Shown here in pieces: positions 7,690 through 15,297 of a stretch of DNA of 51,591 bases. Made by a program: the position numbers and the translations under genes. Source of the stretch: Stenotrophomonas maltophilia. GTDB lineage: Bacteria > Pseudomonadota > Gammaproteobacteria > Xanthomonadales > Xanthomonadaceae. Below the pieces are notes generated by a model, which saw nothing but the letters and a program-made list of their open reading frames with translations, ran no database searches and had not been told where the DNA came from. The DNA lies in contig DGLB01000028.1 in assembly GCA_002387845.1 (NCBI GenBank), positions 100,800 to 152,390 on the forward strand. The letters run 5' to 3'. Position 1 is the stretch's first letter, and each line of letters starts with the position of its first letter.

Positions 7690-8118
7690 TCACGACCTTC
7701 TAAGTTGAACTCCAGCACCCAGACAGAATGCTACCGCCGACAACAGGCCTATGAGCGCGCCGGCAACCGCGGTCCTTCCAGCCGACTTGAGAGCAAGCGT
7801 AATCGCGTGAGTCTGATCCAGCATCTGAGGCCAATAGTTTGACCATCCGTTGATGGCCCCCAGCATAATTCCACCAGCGAGCGCGCCTGCAATGCAAAGC
7901 GGAAGAAGCGATAGCTTCTTTCGCCTCCTCAGCCAGATTGCCACCGAAACTCCCACAACTGCCGAAACCAATCCTGCTGCCGCAAACGCGATGACCGCAA
8001 TCACCCATAGACTGATGAAGTTGTGCCCAGCGCCAAGGGCCGTCACGAGCACGAGTAAGGTGCAACAGGTCGCACTGGCACCCACCCCGATGATCAACGG
8101 CCTTCGATGCTGAACCAT
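7690..8118 (-). CDS. Four-helix membrane protein, possible immunity protein
   Basis: A 142-residue protein with four predicted membrane helices: PLIIGVGASATCCTLLVLV, ISLWVIAVIAFAAAGLVSAV, LLPLCIAGALAGGIMLGAI and AVAGALIGLLSAVAFCLGA. A short basic loop (WLRRRKKLS) follows helix 2. TAAGGAGCC lies just before the ATG. Multi-spanning inner-membrane immunity proteins are known for pore-forming or periplasm-entering toxins, but no family is recognised and this is only a context inference. Confidence 0.6.
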   Translation of the reverse strand: MVQHRRPLIIGVGASATCCTLLVLVTALGAGHNFISLWVIAVIAFAAAGLVSAVVGVSVAIWLRRRKKLSLLPLCIAGALAGGIMLGAINGWSNYWPQMLDQTHAITLALKSAGRTAVAGALIGLLSAVAFCLGAGVQLRRS

Positions 8119-8190
8119 GGCTCCTTAGCTCCTATGCGCTTCCAGATGACTTTCGGTTAATGGCGCTGGCCTCGTTCGCTGATCCGCTTC

Positions 8191-8393
8191 GGTAGAGTCG
8201 GTCGTCAGACGACTGCCGATAGCGGTGATCCGCACGGTAACGCATGAACACCGCCCGGAAAAGCGCGCCTTCGTTCAATGGTCATGCGTCACCGAATGAT
8301 GCGGATTCCACTGCGGTCGTCTGTCGACCGACCCTACCGCACCCGATTGATTGTGGCTCCGAGTTGCCTACGAAACCCTGGCCGGCCCACCGT
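8191..8393. repeat. Long palindromic repeat copy 5 with conserved trailing segment
   Basis: Preceded by CTCGTTCGCTGATCCGCTTC. The doublet spans 8191-8339, followed by CACCCGATTGATTGTGGCTC and CGAGTTGCCTACGAAACCC up to 8393, directly at the stop of the next gene. Confidence 0.85.
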
Positions 8394-8873
8394 CTATCCG
8401 CACATCTCCCGAGCAAGAGATGCGTCGTGCTTTACGTTCCATTGATGCTGACGCCGGTGCTCGTTAGCGAGAAGGCTGATTTCCGTATCCGCAGGCTCGT
8501 CCGGCACCGACCTGAACATCTCTTCTCGGCAGGCCATATATAGGACCGCATCGGGAGGTAGCTTCACGCCAAACCCCAATGAATCCTGCGCTAAATGGCG
8601 ATGATCCTCGGTTACTTTCGACATGTTAAGAGAACGAATGGCGCGGCCAAAGTCGGAGCTTTCGTAAGACACATAGTACTCCCCACTCTCGACACTCGTC
8701 CTGACTGCGATTCTCGTTGCGTCTTCGGGAACCATAGTTCTGACAACAACTGGATAGTCACCAGTGTCCTTCATAGCCGCGACAGACTCGTAGGTTCTTT
8801 CCTGCACTTTTCCGCAACCTGCCAGCAGCAGCGCTATCACCGCAATCACGACCGACGCGTTAAATTTACTCAT
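8394..8873 (-). CDS. Lipoprotein of unknown function, probable orphan immunity protein
   Basis: A 159-residue protein with signal and lipobox FNASVVIAVIALLLAGCG (lipidated Cys at 20). The mature part is small and soluble (TYESVAAMKDTGDYPVVVRT, RIAVRTSVESGEYYVSYESS, PDAVLYMACREEMFRSVPDE). Its ATG overlaps the stop of the upstream TPR gene by 4 bases (ATGA), so the two are translationally coupled. Context suggests protection against a periplasmic toxin; no family recognised. Confidence 0.65.
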   Translation of the reverse strand: MSKFNASVVIAVIALLLAGCGKVQERTYESVAAMKDTGDYPVVVRTMVPEDATRIAVRTSVESGEYYVSYESSDFGRAIRSLNMSKVTEDHRHLAQDSLGFGVKLPPDAVLYMACREEMFRSVPDEPADTEISLLANEHRRQHQWNVKHDASLAREMCG

Positions 8874-9421
8874 GAATTCAATCCTTCATCCCCCTCATGA
8901 GGAAGTCCGCGACCTGGGGCACCCGCCCTGGTACACGCCTCTTCAATGAGTTGCTCTTTGGTTCGCACTCCTACAGGCAGGTAAGAAGAGTAGCCATCCG
9001 GGATCACTTCGCAGCATTCAAGTGCCTCCTCCGGCCTTCCGAGCAGTATCAGGACACCTGCCAGATGCATCGCTGCTGCATTCGAGTAGTAGTGAAATCC
9101 CTCCTCGAAGCCGATATCAATGGACCTTTTGAACGAGCGCGCCGCATCATCCAATCTACCCGCCCGCCAGAGCAGCACCCCAAGATTGAATCTGTCACTT
9201 GGCTCAACATCGCCCAAGCAGACAAGCCCCTCAAGATCAGCAATCGCACGATCTCTGTCCTTCATCCGGGCGTGTATCTCTGAGCGAACGCGAAGTCCTG
9301 CACGGCGCGTTGCGTGATCGTCGATCAGCACCACACACTGCTCTAAAGCAGACTCATGCTCTGACATGTCCATCAGGGCTGCTATTCTCGCCAGCGTCGC
9401 ATCGAGCGCATGTTTATCCAT
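8870..9421 (-). CDS. TPR-repeat protein in the orphan immunity array
   Basis: A 183-residue helical protein without signal peptide. Tetratricopeptide-type pairs are visible: ALEQCVVLIDDHATRRAGLR (residues 25-45), RAIADLEGLVCLGDVEPSDR (58-77), RFNLGVLLWRAGRLDDAARS (77-96) and AGVLILLGRPEEALECCEVI (121-140). It is coupled to the downstream lipoprotein. A remnant of the Tae4-type toxin 3' end lies about 65 bases upstream (9486-9566), so this pair may descend from an immunity cassette for a related toxin. That link is inference. Confidence 0.65.
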   Translation of the reverse strand: MDKHALDATLARIAALMDMSEHESALEQCVVLIDDHATRRAGLRVRSEIHARMKDRDRAIADLEGLVCLGDVEPSDRFNLGVLLWRAGRLDDAARSFKRSIDIGFEEGFHYYSNAAAMHLAGVLILLGRPEEALECCEVIPDGYSSYLPVGVRTKEQLIEEACTRAGAPGRGLPHEGDEGLNS

Positions 9422-9485
9422 TTGAGTTCTTCAAGCCATTCAATCTTGCCAGCGCCATCATGCCCTCTCAATGCGGACATGTGCA

Positions 9486-9566
9486 TTTCCTATTCGGCAT
9501 CGCCCGAACCTCCCCAAGACAACTTCCAACAGAAGGACCAGCATAGTCAGGCGTCACGTCACACAC
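9486..9566 (-). pseudogene. Degraded copy of the Rhs-Tae4 toxin 3' end
   Basis: About 70 bases align well with 15310-15390 at the 3' end of the intact Rhs gene: ACCTCCCCAAGA, AACNTCCAAC, CAGCATAGTCAGGCGTCACG. Small changes destroy the reading frame. It shows that a second Tae4-type tip once stood here. Confidence 0.75.
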
Positions 9567-9578
9567 AGCGCCAGCTTC

Positions 9579-9941
9579 TTAGTAAGCCCCGCTACACTCC
9601 CACTCTCCGTATCCCATATCACTACGGTGTGTGCATTGATTTGTGCCGGGGCCAAAGTACTTTACCGTCAACTCATATCGCTCGGTCGATGTAGAGTGAT
9701 AGAAAATCTTGACCCTACCTTCTGGAGAATTCACCTCGTTGTCATCCAGGTTCACACCCATCTCCACGAGACTTCGCGGAAATCTGTGATGAACCGCATT
9801 GTAGGTGGCCAGGTCAGCGGCGATTTTGTTCCCCAAGCTCTTTGCGTGATCTGCCCTCCCCCCTTCTCCCGGAGCGTTGCAAGAAACCAAGAGGCCGCAG
9901 AGCAAAAAGGAGAACATCGGCACTAGCGATGGCCGGATCAT
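9579..9941 (-). CDS. Small lipoprotein of unknown function
   Basis: About 120 residues from the ATG at 9941 (a GTG three codons upstream is also possible). The signal and lipobox are MFSFLLCGLLVSCN. The mature region begins with a helix resembling the start of pseudopilin-like domains (KIAADLATYNAVHHRFPRSL) and ends in a beta hairpin with two cysteines. It probably acts in the periplasm. Part of the immunity-type gene series; function not recognised. Confidence 0.5.
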   Translation of the reverse strand: MIRPSLVPMFSFLLCGLLVSCNAPGEGGRADHAKSLGNKIAADLATYNAVHHRFPRSLVEMGVNLDDNEVNSPEGRVKIFYHSTSTERYELTVKYFGPGTNQCTHRSDMGYGEWECSGAY

Positions 9942-9959
9942 TTCCTGCACTCATGTGTC

Positions 9960-10158
9960 TGGGGAAGGAACTCGACTGTGGGATGCCGGAACTGGGGCGT
10001 ATGCCGAAAAGCGTGCCCTCATCACCAAAGGATAACACTGCATCCTCGGACCGTTGACCGCCCCCCCCCGTCTGAAGCCTCAGCGAAACCACGTCGTCGT
10101 CTTCATATGCACCGAGTCCGAGCACGCACTCATTCAGCCATTCAACTACGGCTATGAT
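9960..10158 (-). pseudogene. Possible remnant of a small gene with a C9 run
   Basis: The minus strand reads openly through WLNECVLGLGAYEDDDVVS, LRLQTGGGGQ and SFGDEGTLFGIRP. The composition looks coding, but there is no start codon near its beginning and no stop where the homology appears to end. A run of nine C (10061-10069) lies inside. I read it as a decayed immunity-type gene; certainty is low. Confidence 0.25.
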
Positions 10159-10162
10159 CCAC

Positions 10163-10651
10163 TCATCTGCTTGCCTGATTGATCATCGCCGCGCCATCTT
10201 CAAGCACCCTGATCGCGTTCTTTATGTTTTGCGAGGAAATAGTGCCAGGCTGGATCCCCACGAATCCTGCGACCTCGCATTTGGAGAAATAGCAGTCGTA
10301 TGTATCGGATAGCTCAGCATGAAAGCGATCGTTGGTTCCCGATATCGTCTTGAAGAGATCGGTTAGCAAGTTCCAGATGTCAATCATAAGCTCGGGATCA
10401 ACGCTCGAGGCTGTCCGCAGTGACCTCATTGCTCCGTCAACGTCAAAGAAGGATTCTCCCCCGATTTTTACGTGCGCAGCTAACACGTCTGACTTATGCA
10501 GTAGCGTCGGCCAGTCTTCCGCAGCCAAGACGCCTTCGTCGTTGCTCCAGAAGAAGTCACCGGCATCCGAGGACTCCCACAAGAACCAAGCCTCTTCACC
10601 ATTGGCGCGAAGCCTCACAGGGAACACCTCACGTTGATCAGACTTCGTCAT
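10163..10651 (-). CDS. Acidic cytoplasmic protein, probable orphan immunity protein
   Basis: A 162-residue acidic protein with no signal peptide. It opens with a beta-rich half (EEAWFLWESSDAGDFFWSND, KSDVLAAHVKIGGESFFDVD) and continues as helices (PELMIDIWNLLTDLFKTISG, NIKNAIRVLEDGAAMINQAS). The size, acidity and setting are typical of cytoplasmic immunity proteins against nuclease-type toxins. No family recognised. Confidence 0.55.
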   Translation of the reverse strand: MTKSDQREVFPVRLRANGEEAWFLWESSDAGDFFWSNDEGVLAAEDWPTLLHKSDVLAAHVKIGGESFFDVDGAMRSLRTASSVDPELMIDIWNLLTDLFKTISGTNDRFHAELSDTYDCYFSKCEVAGFVGIQPGTISSQNIKNAIRVLEDGAAMINQASR

Positions 10652-10710
10652 ACTCAGTCAGCTGCGCGCTGCCCCCGCTGGGATCGCAGAACTACATGAA
10701 CAGGCCACGG

Positions 10711-11118
10711 TCAAGGCGGATACACTTCGACCCCAATCTCAAGTCCTAGCGATGAGAGCGTGCTGAGCACCGCAAGGTCCAGTTTGAAGCCCAGGTGTTC
10801 ATCTACGAAGACACCTACGTACAACATCAGTTTCCCGCCGCTTTCGCGCAGAGCCTTCAGTGATTCTCTGCTTGGCTCCAGCATCGCTATCGTCCTGCGG
10901 ATGCCATCCACGAATCCACCTTCTGCTTCGTGATCAAGGCTGAATGCTGCGATTGTCTCTCTATGAAGTTCGGCCTCGTCCCCGTCTCTACCCTCGTGCC
11001 GAGGCGTGCCGACGTCATGCCCCGCACTAAGCGGGAGCCCAACTGCCTCTACGATGTAGCTGACCGCCAGATGCGGATGTACAACCCTGAAGGTGACTGA
11101 ATAGCGGTTCGTCGCCAC
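10711..11118 (-). CDS. DUF4279-like protein, probable orphan immunity protein
   Basis: About 135 residues from a GTG at 11118, preceded by a G7 run that may serve as ribosome site; longer starts read into unlikely arginine-rich sequence. The pattern fits DUF4279: a first strand YSVTFRVVHPHLAVSYI, a middle IRRTIAMLEPSRESLKALRE, then LMLYVGVFVDEHLGFKLDLA and the closing LSSLGLEIGVEVYP. The start lies inside the 3' end of a toxin-tip fragment (11049-11372), as expected for a tip/immunity pair. Role inferred from that pairing. Confidence 0.6.
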   Translation of the reverse strand: MATNRYSVTFRVVHPHLAVSYIVEAVGLPLSAGHDVGTPRHEGRDGDEAELHRETIAAFSLDHEAEGGFVDGIRRTIAMLEPSRESLKALRESGGKLMLYVGVFVDEHLGFKLDLAVLSTLSSLGLEIGVEVYPP

Positions 11119-11372
11119 GACTTCCCCCCCGGCAGGTAATCTTGGTAGTGATCGTTCTTTTCGCCACTGCCGTCTTCGTTGCTGGTCCAAATGTAACCGT
11201 CCCTATCCACGCCCGTCCAATGGTCGGGTACAGCGTGTACACCCTCCTTGATGGCAGGGATGTCGCCACGAGACAGGCCGCGAGGGTCGATCACATCAAG
11301 ATGGCGCGCCATTGCGTACCCACCGGCCCATGCTGTGGTAGCCGAACTGCGCCAGCGAGGAACCACCGTCAC
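11049..11372 (-). pseudogene. Displaced toxin-tip fragment
   Basis: An open frame of 107 codons reading ARHLDVIDPRGLSRGDIPAI, HAVPDHWTGVDRDGYIWTSN, DGSGEKNDHYQDYLPGGKSW. The small domain rich in Trp, Asp and His resembles C-terminal tips of polymorphic toxins, and no Rhs core is attached. The last 25 codons change to basic, unlikely sequence where the next gene begins, so the original end is uncertain. It has no start signal of its own. Confidence 0.5.
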
Positions 11373-11383
11373 CGGCCCAGGGT

Positions 11384-11752
11384 TTAGATCAGTTTTACGT
11401 CCGGATCGTAGCCTGAGATGACATCAACTATTTCCTCACCCAGCATCAGGATGTAGTGAGCAATCTCAACACCTTCCAAAGTATCAAGTGACTCAGCAAC
11501 GAGTTGTTTCATCACCGGATCGCGTCTACTACGAAGAATTGCTCCTCGAACACCTTCCAACTCCCGAAGAAGTCGGAGCCTGGAACCCTCATCAGAGATT
11601 CCGACGAAATGCACACCCGGAAATCTTACTTCGATGGCTATAGCACCATCTTCTCTTCCACCTTGTACAAGGAGCGCGCCGTCGTCAAAGCTGACCCTGC
11701 TGAAGCAAACTTCGGGCAACCTCTCGAGCACCACTTCGAACCTATCCGACAT
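11384..11752 (-). CDS. Small cytoplasmic protein, probable orphan immunity protein
   Basis: About 122 residues from MSDRFEVVLERLPEVCFSRV; the longer ORF extends into repeat sequence and is unlikely to be coding. Beta-rich first half (DDGALLVQGGREDGAIAIEV, RFPGVHFVGISDEGSRLRLL) and helical second half (RDPVMKQLVAESLDTLEGVE). It is followed by a toxin-tip fragment and a DUF4279 gene, and preceded by half a palindromic repeat. No family recognised. Confidence 0.55.
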   Translation of the reverse strand: MSDRFEVVLERLPEVCFSRVSFDDGALLVQGGREDGAIAIEVRFPGVHFVGISDEGSRLRLLRELEGVRGAILRSRRDPVMKQLVAESLDTLEGVEIAHYILMLGEEIVDVISGYDPDVKLI

Positions 11753-11780
11753 ATCGCACCTTGGCCTTATTGCTTCCAAC

Positions 11781-11965
11781 CGGAAGAACGCACCTGCGTT
11801 CAATGGTCATGCGTCACCGGATGATGCAGATTCCACGGCGGTCGTCTATCGACCGACCCTACCGCACCCTATTGATTATGGCTCTGAGTTGCCTACAGAA
11901 TCCTGGCCGATCCAGCTCCACAACCCCGAAGCACCGGGCTCCGCCCAGCTGCCCTTTGAGCGTCT
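11781..11965. repeat. Half of a long palindromic repeat (copy 6) with trailing segment
   Basis: Only the right arm is present: it starts in the middle (GAAGAACGCACCTGCGTTCA) and ends CGACCGACCCTACC at 11864. The conserved trailing segment follows (CACCCTATTGATTATGGCTC, TGAGTTGCCTACAGAATCC) up to the next stop codon at 11966. The left arm is missing, so a single-arm unit can persist. Confidence 0.75.
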
Positions 11966-12253
11966 CTACGGACAGCCTGTTGACGTCTTCCGTGAAGATC
12001 GAATCTCTTTAAAGCCAGATCGCACGAAACCAACCTTCCCCCCGAAGCAAACCTTGAGAACGTAATCCGTTTTGTCCGGATACACGATCTCCAAGATGGG
12101 GAGAGGCTCCTGCGCAAGACCAATTTCCATCCCCCCTTCAGGTTCAGAGTACACCTGCATCCTGTCATTGGGCACCACCTCTCTGGAGTCAGGGCCGCAG
12201 GCAGTTAGCGACAGAGCGGCCATCACCGCCATAAGTTTGCCGAACGCTCTCAC
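11966..12253 (-). CDS. Small lipoprotein, immunity candidate for the adjacent tip
   Basis: 95 residues. Signal and lipobox LMAVMAALSLTACG give a lipid-anchored periplasmic protein of about 75 residues with an SH3-like strand pattern (MQVYSEPEGGMEIGLAQE, LPILEIVYPDKTDYVLKVCF). Its start overlaps the stop of the upstream tip gene by 4 bases (ATGA), the usual arrangement of toxin and immunity. It probably protects against the papain-like tip encoded at 12250-12558. Confidence 0.65.
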   Translation of the reverse strand: MRAFGKLMAVMAALSLTACGPDSREVVPNDRMQVYSEPEGGMEIGLAQEPLPILEIVYPDKTDYVLKVCFGGKVGFVRSGFKEIRSSRKTSTGCP

Positions 12254-12562
12254 CTTGAGTTCCTCTCAATCACCTCAGACGAATCAAGCATCCACCACAT
12301 GAGGTGATTCAGTGACTCCGGAAGAATCAGGTTGTTTGGCGGCATTCTGAGACCACTCTCCCTCAGGCACTCTTGGACTGGTGTTGCACAATTGTTCATG
12401 AGCCCAGAGTACTTGCCGCGCGGCTTTGCCAGGCATTCCGCAACTTGCTTCTCGATCTCTGGAGTTAGATTCATAGTATGCTTTGCCCCCCTAGGGAACA
12501 GCCCACTGGCATCCGTCGCCTGTTGGCCCGGGAGCCGCAACGCCAGCACAAACGCCACACCT
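12250..12562 (-). pseudogene. Displaced Rhs tip with NlpC/papain-like signature
   Basis: The first about 21 codons (VAFVLALRLPGQQATDASGL) are the same as Rhs core of the intact gene (VAFELALRFPGQQATEASGL). They switch to a new tip: MNLTPEIEKQVAECLAKPRG, then KYSGLMNNCATPVQECLRES. The NNCATPVQ block with its cysteine resembles cysteine-peptidase-like tips of Rhs and VgrG toxins. The tip is short (about 75 residues) and no conserved His is obvious. Without the rest of Rhs it can be expressed only after recombination. Confidence 0.6.
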
Positions 12563-12592
12563 TACTTCCTTCGAGGCTTATCCATTTCAGAA

Positions 12593-12955
12593 CTACATGA
12601 ACGGGGAGAATCCACCCCAGACCCCGGAACATAGCTTAACCATGTACTTCCCGCCGCCACCCTTTATTCCTCGCTCGGGCGACATGACAGGGAAAAACTT
12701 CACCTCGTGCCCACCTGCAACCTTTGTTATGCGCACTTCGTAGCTCTGGGGATCGGATAAAAAACCACTCCGCCCCCCTTCGACAACCGGATGCTCTACT
12801 GGGAGGACCTTCTTTGCAAAATCAGCATACGCAACCTCAAGAGCATTGACTGATGCGAGCTTTCCATCGGGGCACCGCTCTGCGCTTTGTACAGCTCCGC
12901 CTGCGGCCGATTCGGCCGCAAGAAGCAGTGGCAAAACAAATAGAATTCTATTCAT
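12593..12955 (-). CDS. Secreted small protein, probable orphan immunity protein
   Basis: 120 residues with a cleavable Sec signal (MNRILFVLPLLLAAESAAGG). The mature part holds two cysteines far apart (ERCPDGKLASVNALEVAYAD and YMVKLCSGVWGG) likely to be bonded, and a beta-rich middle (SYEVRITKVAGGHEVKFFPV). Periplasmic and alone; it precedes the displaced tip at 12250-12562. The 12956-13059 gap shows nothing recognisable. Confidence 0.55.
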   Translation of the reverse strand: MNRILFVLPLLLAAESAAGGAVQSAERCPDGKLASVNALEVAYADFAKKVLPVEHPVVEGGRSGFLSDPQSYEVRITKVAGGHEVKFFPVMSPERGIKGGGGKYMVKLCSGVWGGFSPFM

Positions 12956-13059
12956 CCCTCACCTCAATCTACGGCGAACACCCACACCTGTCGCTGGGCC
13001 TGGGATACGGCACATTCCCAGCGGCAGGCAATTCCACGCCATGCTATGCCAGGGCTAGA

Positions 13060-13699
13060 TCAAGCCGCACCCAAGGCAACTAGATTCTTATGCCGAATCT
13101 GCTGAAGAAGACCTATCGCGATGCCCTCTCCCGACTTCAGCGCCTCTACCAACTGGTTGCAGTGAGGCACATCATACGGATGCAGGCGTGGAGGAAGTTC
13201 TTGAAGTAGGGGGGCCGCAGTCTCCCCCTGACCCAACAGAATCAGGGCGGCTGCCTGCATCAACCTGGCATGCGGGCTCCTAGCGTGCCCTGCTTCAACG
13301 AAACGAACGAATTCGTCCAAGGTCACTGTGAAGTCCCGCTGGAATTGCGCCCGAACTTCGGCGGCGGACAGTACAAAGTCAACGATCTCGCGCTCATTCA
13401 TCTCGCCCTTTGCAATGAAGGGCTTTTCAGTCAGCCTGTTGCTAAAAGAGAGGTTTGGACCAAAGAAGTCGAACAAGGGAAAACTGAAACTCCAGATATA
13501 GAGCCCGCGAGGCACATACTCCAACGCTGCGCCTTGGAGTATGTAATCGAAGTCGCCCCTGAAGAAATATATACCCGAGTTCCTCAATCCATCCACTTGC
13601 TCGCGCATGAGTCGGGAAATTAGGCGTTTGTTCATGGAATCAGCAACCCTCTGGGCAGACCACATGTAATGGCGCATCAGGGTGCAGGTTCTGACCATA
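13060..13699 (-). CDS. Unrecognised protein in the immunity array
   Basis: The open frame runs up to 13977, but its first part overlaps the next gene and has poor composition. The first well-placed ATG within coding-like sequence is near 13699 (MVRTCTLMRHYMWSAQRVAD), giving about 210 residues. It contains ISRLMREQVDGLRNSGIYFF, EIVDFVLSAAEVRAQFQRDF, an acidic helix (VTLDEFVRFVEAGHARSPHA) and RLMQAAALILLGQGETAAPL. Coding potential seems to start earlier (DGFYPVSSRTSLLDSN), so the 5' end may be damaged or the start may be an unusual codon. No family recognised; immunity by context. Confidence 0.5.
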
Positions 13700-13843
13700 T
13701 GTCTGGAACTGCCCCATGCTGATGTGACTGGATCGCAAGTAAGAACTTGTGCCTCGTTCGAATCGAGGAGGGAAGTTCTTGATGATACGGGGTAGAACCC
13801 ATCGAGCGCTCGCGGATCGGCGCATGGATAGCGTTCAATATGA

Positions 13844-14296
13844 TCACTTTCTCGTCGTCTCGCACAGCGTCGCGTACTTCGCCTCAAGGGCTGGCGCGAT
13901 TCCTGGATCATGATTGCCATCTTGCCGATTGGACTCTTCAACCCACGCTCTTGCTTCCGCGAGCGTTGGACAATCATCCGCGTCAGACTTCAAGAAGCCC
14001 AAGTTGTACTGAGCGACACGATGCCCACGGACCGCAGCAACGACCAGCCAGTATCGGCCTTCGGCGACATCCTCAATCGCTGCATAATGGCTGGATAGGC
14101 GGAACGCCGAACTTGCATCTCCGGAATCCGCAAGTGCCTTGGTATCCTTGAGTTTCGCGCCCTCAAGTTCCGAGCCTCGATCAATAGATCTTGGGTTGAG
14201 AACAATCTCGCTGGGAGGGCCAGGAGGGCGGGGGGGGCACCGCCCAAGCAGGCGACAGACAAACGGCCACCCACACCCCGACCGTATGCGCTGCAT
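13844..14296 (-). CDS. Sel1-repeat protein, possibly frameshifted at the 5' end
   Basis: Residues 45-150 are clear Sel1-like helices: ALADSGDASSAFRLSSHYAA, GRYWLVVAAVRGHRVAQYNL, TLAEARAWVEESNRQDGN. Sel1 proteins are common immunity or scaffold proteins beside Rhs toxins. The N-terminus is odd: in the annotated frame it is arginine- and proline-rich, whereas a different frame before a G8 run (14230-14237) reads VWVAVCLSPAWAVPPP, a plausible signal peptide. A one- or two-base slip in that run would join signal and mature domain, so the gene may be broken or phase-variable. Confidence 0.55.
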   Translation of the reverse strand: MQRIRSGCGWPFVCRLLGRCPPRPPGPPSEIVLNPRSIDRGSELEGAKLKDTKALADSGDASSAFRLSSHYAAIEDVAEGRYWLVVAAVRGHRVAQYNLGFLKSDADDCPTLAEARAWVEESNRQDGNHDPGIAPALEAKYATLCETTRK

Positions 14297-14411
14297 GTTT
14301 AGTTTTGACCACCTTCAAGGTTCAGCTCCTTCATCGGAGTACTCCCAAGTGCCCGGATTGCATCTATCGATACCGCCATCAGCAGCCTGAAAGGCTGCTT
14401 TCCAGATTTCT

Positions 14412-14606
14412 GTTCGGTGCGTGGTTACCAAACACCTCGCTCTTGCTGCTCCACTTCCAGATGCCCAGATCGCTCGTCGGGTCGATCACCACGCGCGGGG
14501 TACCCTGGTGGTCAGGCTGGATGTAGGCCACCTCCGGCACACCCGCAGCCGGCGCGTTGTTCAGCGCTACCGGGGAATTGTCCAACCAGATGGCCTGCTG
14601 CAGCGC
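14412..14606 (-). pseudogene. Rhs core fragment (about 65 codons)
   Basis: ALQQAIWLDNSPVALNNAPA and the following 45 residues up to EVFGNHAPN are a near-identical copy of residues ending about 70 before the Rhs core/tip boundary of the intact gene. The copy is 3' of the immunity gene, then breaks into unrelated sequence and a stop. It marks recombination of a new tip into the locus with displacement of the older 3' end. Confidence 0.85.
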
Positions 14607-14643
14607 CCAGGAAGCATTCCGGAAGGCCGCAGACGTTGCCCTC

Positions 14644-15297
14644 TCATTCCTTCTCAAGCCCAACAAAGAAGTCAAGAGCCTCCGATTTCAAGCCCCCATT
14701 CTGCATCTCCTTCACCTCCCCCCACCTGCGACCGATATATCTCGTTTCGAATGCCACCGGGTTCACACCCACACGCGACTTTGAGCACTTTCGTCCAACA
14801 CGCGCCGCCTCGAAGCATATCTTCTCCACAAGGTCGCTGCGGTGGAGCGCAGCGGCAAGCATGCGAGAAACTTCATCGGACTTATTCGCTACGACGAGTC
14901 CGTCGGGGATTGGTGATGCTCTAAGCTCCTCGACTATGGAATCCGAGAGCGAACCAATCATCGATCCCTGCACCTTGATTACGTCCACCTTTCCATTGTG
15001 CTTTGTGCCAATTACGTCGAATGCTCTGACAACAAGCAGTACAACCTGCTCCTGAGTAATTGTAGTGACCGGCCATCGGGTATTCCTCACCAGAACCATG
15101 CCCCTCCTGGACCCGATATCCAGCATCCAGCTTCCACCTGGCGACACCCGACCGTATGGGAGATGATTTACCGTAACCCCGTCACCCACATCGATAGGCG
15201 GAAGTTCGACGGCACTGAAGGTCGAGGCTCTCGCAGCAGGCGAGGATAAGGCAAACAAAAATGCAGCTATAGCGATAAGAATTCTTACTGTGGACAT
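14644..15297 (-). CDS. Periplasmic immunity candidate for the Rhs-Tae4 toxin
   Basis: 217 residues with a Sec signal (ILIAIAAFLFALSSPAARAS). The start overlaps the Rhs gene stop by 13 bases, the closest possible coupling and the standard place for the cognate immunity gene. The mature protein has SWMLDIGSRRGMVLVRNTRW, a helix-rich centre (SDEVSRMLAAALHRSDLVEK) and two cysteines (EKICFEAARVGRKCS). A periplasmic location fits the amidase target, peptidoglycan. It does not look like the published Tai4 family (shorter), so its fold is unassigned. Confidence 0.7.
   Translation of the reverse strand: MSTVRILIAIAAFLFALSSPAARASTFSAVELPPIDVGDGVTVNHLPYGRVSPGGSWMLDIGSRRGMVLVRNTRWPVTTITQEQVVLLVVRAFDVIGTKHNGKVDVIKVQGSMIGSLSDSIVEELRASPIPDGLVVANKSDEVSRMLAAALHRSDLVEKICFEAARVGRKCSKSRVGVNPVAFETRYIGRRWGEVKEMQNGGLKSEALDFFVGLEKE

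Noticed and set aside
10061..10069. C9 run as a phase-variation switch
   Set aside because: It lies in a stretch without a complete gene; likewise the C10 run at 28276-28285 lies after a stop codon.
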